The notes under the pieces are model-generated. The model searched no databases. It was given only the letters and a program-made list of their open reading frames with translations, and was not told the DNA's origin. A DNA stretch of 64,000 bases from SIG589 sp045652465 (GTDB taxonomy: Bacteria > Bacillota > Clostridia > Oscillospirales > Acutalibacteraceae): the NCBI GenBank assembly GCA_045652465.1, contig JAZRUI010000004.1, forward strand, positions 1 through 64,000, written 5' to 3'. A program made the translations under genes and the position numbers. Below, piece after piece: positions 34,312-43,819 of the stretch (the first letter of the stretch is position 1; each line of letters begins with the position of its first letter).

Positions 34312-34851
34312 TTACTTAAAGAAAAGGGGCAGTTTTTCGAGGAATACAATATCGGTTCTGTCGGCAGCATCGCCTTCGGCTAAAAAGGCGCAGGATGCTG
34401 CCTCCTTAGCGCCTGCGGCGGCGATAAGATTGCGAACGGCAGTTAAGGATTCGCCTGTGCTTATAACATCATCAACGATAAGAACGCGTTTATCCTTAAT
34501 TGCGTTAACCTCATCCTCGCCGAGGTAGAGGTGCTGCTGAGAGGCGGTTGTTATAGAGTTTACCGAAACCTCTAACGGGCTTCTCATATAAACCTTAACA
34601 CCCTTGCGGGCAACGATATAGGGTTTGCCCGACTGGCGCGACATTTCATAAGCAATCGGGATGCTTTTGGCTTCGGGAGTTATGATAACATCAAACTCGG
34701 GAAGCTTTTTAAGCAAAGCCTCGCAGCCCTTAATTGTCAGTTCAACATCGCCGAAGATGATAAATGCGGCGATACTTAAATTTTCGTTAACCGGAAAAAG
34801 CGGCAGCTCGCGGGAGCAACCTGCGATAGTCATTTTATAACTTTCAGCCAT
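34312..34851 (-). CDS. Purine phosphoribosyltransferase family protein
   Basis: 179-residue type I PRTase with the PRPP-binding loop VLIVDDVISTGESL and PEAKSIPIAYEMSRQSGKPYIVARK. The overall form is that of the adenine/xanthine PRTase group, salvaging a purine base with PRPP, which prs in this window supplies. Start ATG 34851 follows AAAGGAG; longer in-frame sequence overlaps the HIT gene and is unlikely. Base specificity is not clear, so no symbol is given. Confidence 0.85.
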   Translation of the reverse strand: MAESYKMTIAGCSRELPLFPVNENLSIAAFIIFGDVELTIKGCEALLKKLPEFDVIITPEAKSIPIAYEMSRQSGKPYIVARKGVKVYMRSPLEVSVNSITTASQQHLYLGEDEVNAIKDKRVLIVDDVISTGESLTAVRNLIAAAGAKEAASCAFLAEGDAADRTDIVFLEKLPLFFK

Positions 34852-34873
34852 TTTGATTTCTCCTTTTTTCAGT

Positions 34874-35212
34874 TTAGCCCGGAGGCCAAGCAAGATTGCG
34901 GCGGGCAAGCAAATGGAAATGGATATGGGAAACCGTTTGACCGCCATCCTTTCCGCAGTTGTTAACAACGCGGAAGCCCTGCTCTAAATTTTCATTTTTT
35001 GCAATTTCGGCTATTGCCTCAAAAACCTTGGCAACCAAAAAACTGTTTTCGCCGTTTATATCAGCAGCCGAAACGATATGCTCTTTGGGGATTACTATTG
35101 CATGAAAAGGCGCCTGCGGGTCGATATCCGCGAAGGCATAAACCCATTCGTTTTCATAGATTTTGGTTGAAGGAATTTCTCCCTTTGCTATTTTGCAAAA
35201 TAAGCAATCCAT
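34874..35212 (-). CDS. HIT-family nucleotide hydrolase
   Basis: 112-residue Hint-like protein with CLFCKIAKGEIP at the N-terminus and the histidine triad HIHFHLL near the C-terminus. It acts on adenylated or aminoacyl-adenylate compounds such as AMP-lysine, which fits its place directly behind alaS. Two adjacent ATG codons lie at 35215 and 35212; GGAGG spacing favours 35212. It overlaps or abuts the alaS stop. Confidence 0.93.
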   Translation of the reverse strand: MDCLFCKIAKGEIPSTKIYENEWVYAFADIDPQAPFHAIVIPKEHIVSAADINGENSFLVAKVFEAIAEIAKNENLEQGFRVVNNCGKDGGQTVSHIHFHLLARRNLAWPPG

Positions 35213-35214
35213 CA

Positions 35215-37842
35215 TTAACCTCCGATTTGAGCGGCAAGCAAGGATTCGGCTGCGGCGATAGCGGCATCAGCCTTATCGGCTTCTTTACCGCCTGCCATAG
35301 CGAAATCAGGTCTTCCGCCGCCGTTGCCTCCTGCAAGCTTTGCAACCTCGCGAACGAGATTGCCCGCATGAGCGCCACCCTTAACGGCATCAGCGCCACA
35401 GGCTACGCAGAATGTTAACTTCTCGCCCTGCTTTGCAGCAAATACCGAAACCGATTCGGGAAGCTTTGCCTTAACCTGCTCGCACATATTCTTAACATCA
35501 TCGCTTGTTGCGCCATCGATAACGGCTGCAACGAGCTTCAGTGCGCCAACGCTCTTTGCGTTTCCGAGCAAGGAATCAATCTTTCCTGCTGCAAGCATAG
35601 CCTCGAGTTTTTGAACGGCTTGTCCCTTCTCTTTGAGTTCAGCTGAAAGCTGACGCGCGCGCTCGGCAATTTGGAAGGGGTTGCCGATTTTGAGAGCCGA
35701 TGCGGTTTCCTCCGCAAGGGCGGAATATTTATTGATTATTTCGAGAACACCAAAGCCTGTGTGTCCCTCAATGCGACGAACGCCCGAGGCAACAGAACTT
35801 TCGGAAACAATTTTGAAGAGACCGATTTTTGCGGTGTTGTCAACATGGGTTCCGCCGCAAAGCTCAACCGAGCGGTCGCCTGCCTTAACAACGCGAACAA
35901 CATCGCCATACTTTTCGCCGAAGAGCGCCATAGCGCCCATAGCCTTTGCCTCTTCTATCGGCATTTCGCGGTTATCAACAACGATACCCGCTAAAATAGC
36001 ATCGTTAATATACTGCTCAACTGCAGCAATTTCTTCGGCGGTTAGCGCCGAGAAATGAGTGAAGTCGAAACGAACTGCACGCTCGTTAACAAGCTGACCT
36101 GCCTGCTCAACATGGTTGCCGAGAACAGAGCGGAGGGCTGCCTGCAAAAGGTGCGCCGCGGTATGATTTCGGCGGATAGCGTTGCGGCGGGAAGCATCGA
36201 TGCTTGCCTTAACCTTATCGCCAACCGAAATTGCGCCGCCCGAAAGGGTTCCTGCATGGGTGAAGATTCCGCCGCCGGTTTTCTCGGTGTTTTGAACCTT
36301 GAAAACGGCATTGCCCGAAACGATTTCGCCGATATCGCCAACCTGACCGCCGCCTTCGCCATAGAAAACGGTCTTGTCAAGAACGATAACGCCGCTTTGA
36401 CCCTCGCCGATAATTTCGGCCTTCTCGCCGTTTGCAACAACAGCAATAACGGTTGCTTCGGTTTCATCAGCAGTATAACCCAAGAATTCGGTTTCGGAAA
36501 CATCATCGAAGGAGATGCCATCGCTCTTCCAGCTTTCGCCATCGCTTGCCTTGCGGGCGTTGCGCGAACGGGAGCGCTGCTCATCCATAAGGCGGTTAAA
36601 GCCTTCTTCATCAACCGTCATTCCGTTTTCTTCCAAGATATCCTTGGTTAAATCGAATGGGAAGCCATAGGTGTCATAAAGGCGGAAGGCATCTTCAGCG
36701 GCAAGCTCGCCACCCTCCTTTTTGAGGGTTCCGAGAAGCGACAAGCCCTGGTCGATGGTCTTGCTGAAGGCTTCTTCCTCAAAGGAGATAACCTTCTTTA
36801 TCAAATCGCACTTATCAAGAAGCTCGGGATAGGCGGATTTGTTTTCGTTAATAACGGTGTCGCAAAGCTCGCAAAGGAAGGCTCTCTTAATTCCGAGAAG
36901 CTTACCATGGCGGGCAGCGCGGCGGAGCAGGCGGCGAAGAACATAGCCTCTGCCCTCATTGGAAGGAATAACGCCATCGCAAATCATAAAGGTCGATGCG
37001 CGGATATGGTCGGTTACTGCGCGAACCGAAACATCGGTTTTCTCATCCTTGCCATATTCGCAGCCTGCGATTTCGCAAACCTTGTTTAAGATATTACGAA
37101 CAGTGTCAACCTCGAACATATTGTCAACGCCCTGCATAACGCAAGCAAGACGCTCAAGACCCATACCTGTGTCGATGTTCTTATGCTCAAGTTCGGTATA
37201 TGTTCCGTCACCCATATTGTTGAACTGGGTGAAAACATTGTTCCAAATTTCCATATAACGGTCGCAGTCGCAGCCGGGCTTACAATCGGGAGAACCGCAA
37301 CCATATTTCTCGCCACGGTCGAAATAAATCTCCGAGCAGGGGCCGCAAGGACCTGTTCCATGCTCCCAGAAGTTATCGGCCTTGCCGAGCTTAACAATAT
37401 GCTCGGCGGGAACTCCGATTTCGTTAAGCCAAATGTTATAGGCTTCATCATCGCTCTCATAAACCGAAGGCCATAAAAGCTCCTTCGGAATTTGGAGGGT
37501 TTCGGTTAAAAATTCCCAAGCCCACGGAATAGCCTCTCTTTTGAAATAATCGCCAAACGAAAAGTTTCCGAGCATTTCAAAATATGTACCGTGGCGCGCA
37601 GTCTTACCAACGCGCTCAAGGTCGGGAGTGCGGATGCACTTTTGGCAGGTGGTAACGCGGTTGCGCGGAGGAGTTACCTCACCGGTGAAATATTTTTTCA
37701 TGGGCGCCATTCCCGAGTTGATAAGCAAAAGCGACTTATCGTTTTGGGGAACGAGGGGGAAACTTTTTAGTCTTAAATGTCCTTTAGATTCAAAGAAAGA
37801 AAGATATTTTTCTCTAAGGTCGTTTAGTGATGTCCATTCCAT
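35215..37842 (-). CDS. alaS: Alanyl-tRNA synthetase
   Basis: 875 residues, full length. Class II catalytic domain (PLVPQNDKSLLLINSGMAPMK onward), the zinc-binding editing domain with HTAAHLLQAALR and CGGTHVDNT, and the C-terminal DHHA1-type domain ending in the glycine-rich GGNGGGRPDFAMAGGK. No T-box leader: only about 40 bases separate promoter and start. Confidence 0.98.
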   Translation of the reverse strand: MEWTSLNDLREKYLSFFESKGHLRLKSFPLVPQNDKSLLLINSGMAPMKKYFTGEVTPPRNRVTTCQKCIRTPDLERVGKTARHGTYFEMLGNFSFGDYFKREAIPWAWEFLTETLQIPKELLWPSVYESDDEAYNIWLNEIGVPAEHIVKLGKADNFWEHGTGPCGPCSEIYFDRGEKYGCGSPDCKPGCDCDRYMEIWNNVFTQFNNMGDGTYTELEHKNIDTGMGLERLACVMQGVDNMFEVDTVRNILNKVCEIAGCEYGKDEKTDVSVRAVTDHIRASTFMICDGVIPSNEGRGYVLRRLLRRAARHGKLLGIKRAFLCELCDTVINENKSAYPELLDKCDLIKKVISFEEEAFSKTIDQGLSLLGTLKKEGGELAAEDAFRLYDTYGFPFDLTKDILEENGMTVDEEGFNRLMDEQRSRSRNARKASDGESWKSDGISFDDVSETEFLGYTADETEATVIAVVANGEKAEIIGEGQSGVIVLDKTVFYGEGGGQVGDIGEIVSGNAVFKVQNTEKTGGGIFTHAGTLSGGAISVGDKVKASIDASRRNAIRRNHTAAHLLQAALRSVLGNHVEQAGQLVNERAVRFDFTHFSALTAEEIAAVEQYINDAILAGIVVDNREMPIEEAKAMGAMALFGEKYGDVVRVVKAGDRSVELCGGTHVDNTAKIGLFKIVSESSVASGVRRIEGHTGFGVLEIINKYSALAEETASALKIGNPFQIAERARQLSAELKEKGQAVQKLEAMLAAGKIDSLLGNAKSVGALKLVAAVIDGATSDDVKNMCEQVKAKLPESVSVFAAKQGEKLTFCVACGADAVKGGAHAGNLVREVAKLAGGNGGGRPDFAMAGGKEADKADAAIAAAESLLAAQIGG

Positions 37843-37881
37843 TTTTATTTGCCTCGCTATTCACATAAATATACATGCTAT

Positions 37882-37910
37882 AGTATATAACTATTAGTTA
37901 ATTTTGTCAA
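37882..37910 (-). promoter_or_regulatory. Promoter of the alaS operon
   Basis: TTGACA (37905-37910), 17 bases, TATACT (37882-37887). The -35 overlaps the stop codon region of the upstream PBP gene. Confidence 0.8.
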
Positions 37911-39508
37911 CTTAAATTAAGCGTATAAATAGCGTCGCAAATCGCCGAAAACAGCGGCGCGCAGGGGGTGCCTCCGCCGCTCGTATTCTCGCTTATGATA
38001 ACAACGACATATTGAGGATTATCGGCGGGGAAAAAGCCGCAAAGCCAAGAATGGTCAACCGCTTTTCCATCCTGCCGCCAGCCCGTTTGTGCCGTTGCGG
38101 TTTTTCCTGCGGCGGTGCAAAGTTTGGGACTCGCATTTTTGCCTGTTCCGCTCTCCAAAACCTCTAAAAGAGCCTCGGATAAAACCTTTGCCGTTTGCTC
38201 GCTCATAATCCTTGTTGGATAGTTTTCTTCTTCCTTTTTTTGCAGCCTTCCGCCTGAAATTTCGCCCTCGATTAAGCTTGGGCGATGATAAACTCCGCCG
38301 TTGGCAATAGCCTCATAAAGCGGCAAAAGTGCTATCGGAGTTAGCATCAGCGAGCCTTGACCAATCGATAAATTGGCGATGCTTTGAGCCGATGCGCCTA
38401 TCTCCGCCACGCTCGGCAAATGCCCCTGCTCCGTAGATAATCCACCGCCGAAAGAATATCGAGTTCCAAAGCCTAAAGCCGATGCCATATCATAAAGTTT
38501 ATCGGCGCCCAGCGATATCCCGAGGGTATAAAAATAGGTGTTGCAGGATTCGCGAAGCGCGCTCTTAATGTTCATAACCCCGTGGCCCGACCTGTTATGG
38601 CAGGCAAAACTTTTGCCCGCTATTTCGCGATAGCCCCTGCAGTCGTAAATCATACTTTTATAAACCCCATCCTCAATAGCTGCGGCGGCAACGCAGGGCT
38701 TGAAAACCGAGCCGACATTATAGGCGCAAAACGCGCGGTTTATAAGCGGCGAGGACTCATCGTTTAGATAGTCTTTAAGGTTTTTAACATCATAATCGGG
38801 ATAGCTTGCGAGGGCGCGAATTTTCCCTGTGCCAACCTCGCTGACAACAACGGCGCCCGATTTTAAAACGGCAGCCGCCTCAACCGCTCTTTGGATTTTG
38901 GTGTCAATTGTTAGTTGCACCCCATTATGCTCGGCATCGGAATTTTTCTTAACCTCGGCACCGCCCTCTAAAATCTCGCCTGCCGCCGACATAGAGAATA
39001 TGAATTCAACCGAATCCTCGCTATATAACAACTCATCAAATGCCGCCTCAACACCGCAAACGCCATGCCCTTCCCCATCGGTATAACCGATTAGATGGGT
39101 TGCCATTCCCCCGCTGTTTTTATAGACCCTAACGCTTTTAACATTTTTGGTGTTAACCTCTTCCTTAAGGCGCACAAGCACGGGTTTTCCATCGGCAAGG
39201 CGATGCGCCAGCGTTGCAGGGCTTTCATCATAGAGATACTCTCTAATTTCATCCATAACGCCGAAGGCGGGCGTTACGGCAGCGATTATCTCGGTTTCGT
39301 TGTTGGTTATCGGGAGCATATTAGCATCGAAAATTGTTCCGCGTTGGCGGGAAACGGTCAGCTTATATGAGCCTTGCCTTTGCGCGGCGGCGCTAAAGGT
39401 TTGGTTTAATGCAACCGAAACTATTCGCAAGAGCGAGATGAAGATAGCAATAAACAAAACTATCATACAAAGAGCCGCTCTAAACTCGAATCTTATTTTC
39501 CTTTTCAT
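37907..39508 (-). CDS. Penicillin-binding protein, class B-like transpeptidase
   Basis: 533 residues: one N-terminal membrane helix (ALCMIVLFIAIFISLLRIV), a PBP dimerisation-like domain, and a transpeptidase domain with NVGSVFKP (SxxK), ESCN (SxN) and AGKTATAQTG (KTG variant, KTA). It cross-links peptidoglycan stem peptides on the outer face of the membrane. There are no PASTA repeats. The length and lack of PASTA fit an FtsI/PbpA-type monofunctional enzyme for division, elongation or sporulation; which one is not decidable here. It follows mltG and the U32 gene. Confidence 0.9.
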   Translation of the reverse strand: MKRKIRFEFRAALCMIVLFIAIFISLLRIVSVALNQTFSAAAQRQGSYKLTVSRQRGTIFDANMLPITNNETEIIAAVTPAFGVMDEIREYLYDESPATLAHRLADGKPVLVRLKEEVNTKNVKSVRVYKNSGGMATHLIGYTDGEGHGVCGVEAAFDELLYSEDSVEFIFSMSAAGEILEGGAEVKKNSDAEHNGVQLTIDTKIQRAVEAAAVLKSGAVVVSEVGTGKIRALASYPDYDVKNLKDYLNDESSPLINRAFCAYNVGSVFKPCVAAAAIEDGVYKSMIYDCRGYREIAGKSFACHNRSGHGVMNIKSALRESCNTYFYTLGISLGADKLYDMASALGFGTRYSFGGGLSTEQGHLPSVAEIGASAQSIANLSIGQGSLMLTPIALLPLYEAIANGGVYHRPSLIEGEISGGRLQKKEEENYPTRIMSEQTAKVLSEALLEVLESGTGKNASPKLCTAAGKTATAQTGWRQDGKAVDHSWLCGFFPADNPQYVVVIISENTSGGGTPCAPLFSAICDAIYTLNLS

Positions 39509-39544
39509 TCTATCACCAAGGATAGTATTGCCTTTTAGTTAAAA

Positions 39545-39582
39545 TAAAAAACGACCGAAGAAAAAATCTTCAGTCGTTTTAA
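39545..39582 (-). terminator. Intrinsic terminator after the U32 gene
   Basis: Stem AAAACGACTGAAGA / TCTTCGGTCGTTTT with one wobble, T6 loop and T-rich tail on the minus strand, two bases past the U32 stop. Confidence 0.9.
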
Positions 39583-39584
39583 TT

Positions 39585-40808
39585 TTAATCTTTGGATTCC
39601 ATTCGAAGCAGCGAGCCCTTTTCGATGGGGCGCTCAAAGGGAATTTTAACCGTCATCATCGGATGAGGAGCCGAATCGATTTCGACATTTTCGGCATTAA
39701 ACATCCTGCTTGCAACAACCTTAAAGGGCGGCTGTTTCGGGGCAAGACAATCGAAAACCTGACCCTTGAGGAACTTGTTTTTAAGGGTTAAAACCACCAT
39801 TCCATCCTCATATCCCTCAACAACACCCGCAACGGTATAATCGCGGATATAACCCGCCGAGCCATAGGTTTGGGAATTCTCGGGGCGGCCGAAATAAAAG
39901 CCTGTTGAATAGGTGCGGTGGCTGATTTTATTTAGTTCTTCCTCAACCCAAACGGGCAGCTCCCAATTTTCAGCCTTAAGGCTATCGAGCGCGCCGCGGT
40001 AGGCATTGGCGGTTACGGCAACATAATAATGCGATTTTGCGCGACCCTCGATTTTAAGGCTATCGATTCCTGCGGCAACCATTTTATCGAGATGCTGCGC
40101 CATACAAAGGTCGTTAGAATTAAGAATATAGGTTCCCTTTTCGGTTTCGGTTATATCGAAATATTGACCCGGGCGCTTCTCCTCCATTAAGGAATAGCTC
40201 CAACGGCAGGGTTGAGCGCAATCGCCGCGGTTGGCATCGCGACCTGTCATATAGCTGGAAAGCAGGCATCTTGCCGAGAAGGAAACGCACATCGCGCCAT
40301 GAACAAAGCTCTCAAGCATAAGGCTTTTGGGGGTCTTGGCGCGGATTTCGGCGATTTCATCCAAAGATAATTCGCGCGCCAAAACAACGCGGTCGGCTCC
40401 CATATCGGCAAAGGCGCGAGCGGACATATAATTAACTATGCCCGACTGCACGGAAGCATGAAGCTCAACATGGGGAGCATGCTTCTTAACAAGTCCTATA
40501 GTTCCGATATCCGATGCGATAACGGCATCGGCGCCGAGCGCATCTATAGCCTCCAAAAATGCGGGGATACGCTCAATTTCATCGTTATGCGGCACGGTGT
40601 TGCAGGTTACATGAACCTTAATTCCGCGCTCATGGGCATAGGCTATTCCCTCTTCTAAATCGCCAAGGGAAAAGTTCTTTGCCGCTGTTCTCATTCCAAA
40701 CTCCTCGCCCGCAAGATAAACCGCATCGGCGCCAAAATCGCAGGCTGCCTTGAGGCGGGTTAAATCTCCCGCGGGGCATAAAAGCTCGGGTAGTTTAATA
40801 TGTTTCAT
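39585..40808 (-). CDS. Peptidase U32 family protein (TrhP/RlhA type)
   Basis: 407 residues. The U32 signature ESFVHGAMCVSFSARCLLS is present with its conserved cysteines, plus CAQPCRWSYSL. Despite the name, characterised members (TrhP, RlhA) are iron-sulphur proteins needed for hydroxylation of tRNA U34 or of 23S rRNA; a role in RNA modification is the best guess. It overlaps mltG by 14 bases, a common Firmicutes pairing. Confidence 0.9.
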   Translation of the reverse strand: MKHIKLPELLCPAGDLTRLKAACDFGADAVYLAGEEFGMRTAAKNFSLGDLEEGIAYAHERGIKVHVTCNTVPHNDEIERIPAFLEAIDALGADAVIASDIGTIGLVKKHAPHVELHASVQSGIVNYMSARAFADMGADRVVLARELSLDEIAEIRAKTPKSLMLESFVHGAMCVSFSARCLLSSYMTGRDANRGDCAQPCRWSYSLMEEKRPGQYFDITETEKGTYILNSNDLCMAQHLDKMVAAGIDSLKIEGRAKSHYYVAVTANAYRGALDSLKAENWELPVWVEEELNKISHRTYSTGFYFGRPENSQTYGSAGYIRDYTVAGVVEGYEDGMVVLTLKNKFLKGQVFDCLAPKQPPFKVVASRMFNAENVEIDSAPHPMMTVKIPFERPIEKGSLLRMESKD

Positions 40809-41961
40809 AAATCCAGTTGTTTTCTGCCTTTAGTTTGTTGATTATTCTGTTATGCTCTTGAAGCGAATAGGTATAATAAAACTTCATCGAAGCATCAGTT
40901 ACGAAATAGGTTGCGGTGCATTCAGCGTTGGGGCTGAGTGCCGCGCGAATTGCGTTGCGGCTGGGCGAGCAATAGGGTCCCGGCGGGAGTCCCGCGCTTT
41001 TGTTAGTGTCATATCGGCCGCTGCCATAGGGATATTTCGCGGTCGGCGAAGAGCCTAAAAGCGGATAATCCCAATCCTCCAAGCGGTTATAAAACACCTG
41101 CGCCACATTAGCCATTTCATCGGGGTCGCCGCTGGCTTCAAGCTCAACAATAGATGCCATTGTTAAAACCTCATGGAGGGTGTAGCCGCGCTCTTTTGCA
41201 AGCGCTTCGGCGTTCTCCTCGGCTAAAACCTTGTCCATTTTTCCGAGCATCTTATCAATCGCCAAGGCGGCGCATTCTTTTGAATCATAAGAATAAAAAT
41301 CATAGGTGTCGGGGAAGAGATATCCCTCAAAGAGATAATAAACCTCGCGCTCGGGAATATCCTCTATAAAGCCATATTCATAGCTTTTTTGCTTAAGCGC
41401 CTGATAGAAGTCGGCCTTTTCGCAAACTCCCTTTTCGGCTAAAATTTCGGCAATTTTATCAACCGATGCGCGCTCGGGAATTGTAACCCTAACGCTATCG
41501 GGCGAATATCCCTCGGTTAAAAGGGTTGAGGCAATTCGGCTATAGCCATCCTCTTTGTTCAAATTATAAACGCCATATTGATAGCGGCCGTCATAGCCCT
41601 TAAGCTTGGAATAAACCCTAAAGAAAAACGGATGATTTATAACCCCCGCATCATCGAGAATTTCGGCAATCGCGGCAGTTCCCGCACCTTTGGGAATTTC
41701 AACGGTTTTATCCTGCGCTTTGGAGGCGGAAAAACCGAGATAATCGGTTAAAAACATAATTCCCGTTACCGCAAGAGTTGCACCGATTGCGAAAACCAAA
41801 ATCAGCGTCACTGCGATTTTAGCCGCATTTTTCTTATCCCTTTTGCGGCGCTTTTTCTTCTTCGGAGCCGCCGGTTCTTCTATAACTGCAGGCTCCTCGG
41901 CGGGTGCTATTTCTTCCTGCGAAAACTCGCGGGTTAGTTCAATATTATTCTCTTGTTCCAT
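40795..41961 (-). CDS. mltG: Endolytic murein transglycosylase MltG
   Basis: 388 residues: acidic then very basic cytoplasmic N-terminus (KKKKRRKRDKKN), one membrane helix (about residues 50-70), a LysM-like segment (PKGAGTAAIAEIL) and the YceG domain with SIVELEASGDPDEMANVAQVFYNRL and the catalytic-glutamate region. It cleaves nascent glycan strands and sets their length. AGGAGG precedes ATG 41961. Confidence 0.93.
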   Translation of the reverse strand: MEQENNIELTREFSQEEIAPAEEPAVIEEPAAPKKKKRRKRDKKNAAKIAVTLILVFAIGATLAVTGIMFLTDYLGFSASKAQDKTVEIPKGAGTAAIAEILDDAGVINHPFFFRVYSKLKGYDGRYQYGVYNLNKEDGYSRIASTLLTEGYSPDSVRVTIPERASVDKIAEILAEKGVCEKADFYQALKQKSYEYGFIEDIPEREVYYLFEGYLFPDTYDFYSYDSKECAALAIDKMLGKMDKVLAEENAEALAKERGYTLHEVLTMASIVELEASGDPDEMANVAQVFYNRLEDWDYPLLGSSPTAKYPYGSGRYDTNKSAGLPPGPYCSPSRNAIRAALSPNAECTATYFVTDASMKFYYTYSLQEHNRIINKLKAENNWIYETY

Positions 41962-41984
41962 TTTTGACACCTCCTGAAGGGTGT

Positions 41985-42569
41985 TTATTTTTTGCAGGTG
42001 CGAATGTAACGGTCTGTTACGATTATATCAACCGGTTTGTCATATCTTCCGTGGTACATATGGCGGCGAAGCTCCTCGCCGTAGCATAGTCCCGCCGAAA
42101 TGCCTGTAAAGCGTGACATATAGCGGTCGTAATAACCCTTGCCATATCCGAGGCGATATCCCAAAATATCAAACTGCATTGCGGGAACTATCATAAGGCA
42201 ACCCGAAAAATCCGAAACCATAGGAAGGCTCTCATCGGGTTCTAAAACACCAAAAGCTCCAGGTTTTAGATCATCAAACGAGGTTATATAGTGGAATTCC
42301 ATAAGCCTCGTTTCGGGAATGCATCTCGGAACGGCAACGCGTTTTCCATCCGCCCATGCATTTTCGATTATTAACTTTGTATCGATTTCGATGGGTGTTG
42401 AAACATATATAAGCAATGTGCTCGCGGGGGCATACTGATGCAGCCTGCGAACATTTTCGGCAATCCTGCCGTTTCGCTCGGCGCGAACTGCAGGGTCCAT
42501 TTCGGTTCGCCTTTTGCGGCTTTCCTCACGAATCGACTGCTTATACTGCCTAATATCTATTGGGCGCAT
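41985..42569 (-). CDS. 5-formyltetrahydrofolate cyclo-ligase
   Basis: 194 residues. RQYKQSIREESRKRR at the N-terminus and the ATP/folate motif FDILGYRLGYGKGYYDRYM near residue 150 mark the family (MthfS/YgfA). It converts 5-formyl-THF to methenyl-THF with ATP, protecting folate enzymes. It overlaps the DJ-1 gene by 13 bases. Confidence 0.92.
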   Translation of the reverse strand: MRPIDIRQYKQSIREESRKRRTEMDPAVRAERNGRIAENVRRLHQYAPASTLLIYVSTPIEIDTKLIIENAWADGKRVAVPRCIPETRLMEFHYITSFDDLKPGAFGVLEPDESLPMVSDFSGCLMIVPAMQFDILGYRLGYGKGYYDRYMSRFTGISAGLCYGEELRRHMYHGRYDKPVDIIVTDRYIRTCKK

Positions 42570-43129
42570 TGCATAGTCTCCTCAAGTTGTTCGGAGATGC
42601 TGAAATCTCCAAAAGCGGTTTTGCCCGAGTTCCAAGCGATAAGGTCGGCAAGCGCGAACGAAAACTCGAAAACTGCGCCCGCTCCCTTGGCGGTTACGAT
42701 ATTATCGCTGATGCAGCAAAGGTCGCCGCATATGGTTGCGCCTATAAGCTCATCCTCAAAACCGGGATAGCAGGTGGCGGCTCTTCCCTTTAAAAGTCCC
42801 ATAGCACCGAGCACCGAAGGAGCGGCACAAATAGCGCCAATCACCTTTTTATGCTCATAAGCGAAGTTTATAAACCTTGCAACCTGTTCGCTCGCTTTAA
42901 GACCGAGGGTTCCCGGCATTCCGCCCGGGAGAATAACCGCCTCAAGGCTCTCATCGGGGGTTATATCCCCTTCAACCACATCGGCTTTCACGGTTATATT
43001 ATGGCTTCCTGCGATATCTTTTCCGCCAACGCCAACCGTCAAAACCTCATAGCCCGCGCGGCGAAGAACATCAACCGTCACGAGTGCCTCGGTTTCTTCA
43101 AAACCGTTTGCTAAAAATACATATACCAA
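42557..43129 (-). CDS. DJ-1/PfpI family protein
   Basis: 190 residues, glutamine-amidotransferase-like fold. FLANGFEETEALVTVDVLRRAG at the N-terminus carries the conserved glutamate and AICAAPSVLG holds the reactive cysteine. YajL/DJ-1 relatives act in oxidative or carbonyl stress; the exact reaction is debated. Likely co-transcribed with tmk upstream. Confidence 0.9.
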   Translation of the reverse strand: MVYVFLANGFEETEALVTVDVLRRAGYEVLTVGVGGKDIAGSHNITVKADVVEGDITPDESLEAVILPGGMPGTLGLKASEQVARFINFAYEHKKVIGAICAAPSVLGAMGLLKGRAATCYPGFEDELIGATICGDLCCISDNIVTAKGAGAVFEFSFALADLIAWNSGKTAFGDFSISEQLEETMQCAQ

Positions 43130-43149
43130 AAAGTATCAATCCTTTAAAA

Positions 43150-43818
43150 TTAATCAGCCAAAACTTCCATCGCCGCCGCCAAAACATCGGCAGCAATTTC
43201 CTCAACCGAGCGGATTCGGTCGCCCTCGGCGCAGGAAATGGTTTTCCAGCCCGCGTGCTCGACATTATAAAGCGCCGCCTTGCGGCAGTTTTGCTGATAG
43301 GCTATATCCTTTTCGTGGATATCCTTTTTTGCCTCATCGCCGTCATAGCGTTTCTCGAGCAGCTTTTTAGAAAGCTCGGCAGGCATATCAAGAAAAATAA
43401 CGAGGTCGGGTTTCGGGATACCAACCTTGCCATATTCGAGGGAATAAAGCCAAGAAAGATATTCATCCCATTCGTTTTCGGGCAGCTTGGCAGTTTGATG
43501 AACCGCGTTGGAGGTTACATATCTTCCCGAGATAACCGTTCCGCCTGCGTTATAATAATCCTTCCAGTGTTTTGCGAAGGATGCAAAGCGGTCAACCGCA
43601 TAGAAAAGTGAAGCGGCATAGGCGTTAACATCGCCGGGGTTTGTTCCGAACTCGCCGCCTAAATACATCTTAACAAGGGCGCTCGAGTTTTCGCTATAAT
43701 CGGGGAACGAAACCATTCGGTTATCAACATTATTCGCGGTTAAATTCTTGCAAAGGAGCTCAAGCTGGGTTGATTTTCCCGAGCCGTCGAGCCCCTCTAT
43801 CACGATAAGCTTACCCAT
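43150..43818 (-). CDS. tmk: Thymidylate kinase
   Basis: 222 residues. P-loop IEGLDGSGKSTQ at residues 7-18, the DRY-type stretch YAVDRFAS, and the lid region. It phosphorylates dTMP to dTDP and sits one base from thyX, which makes dTMP: the two consecutive steps are in one operon. Confidence 0.95.
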   Translation of the reverse strand: MGKLIVIEGLDGSGKSTQLELLCKNLTANNVDNRMVSFPDYSENSSALVKMYLGGEFGTNPGDVNAYAASLFYAVDRFASFAKHWKDYYNAGGTVISGRYVTSNAVHQTAKLPENEWDEYLSWLYSLEYGKVGIPKPDLVIFLDMPAELSKKLLEKRYDGDEAKKDIHEKDIAYQQNCRKAALYNVEHAGWKTISCAEGDRIRSVEEIAADVLAAAMEVLAD

Positions 43819-43819
43819 A

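Noticed and set aside
37843..37906. T-box riboswitch before alaS (and likewise valS and thrC)
   Set aside because: The leaders are too short (tens of bases) for a T-box and no TGGNACC-type box was seen.
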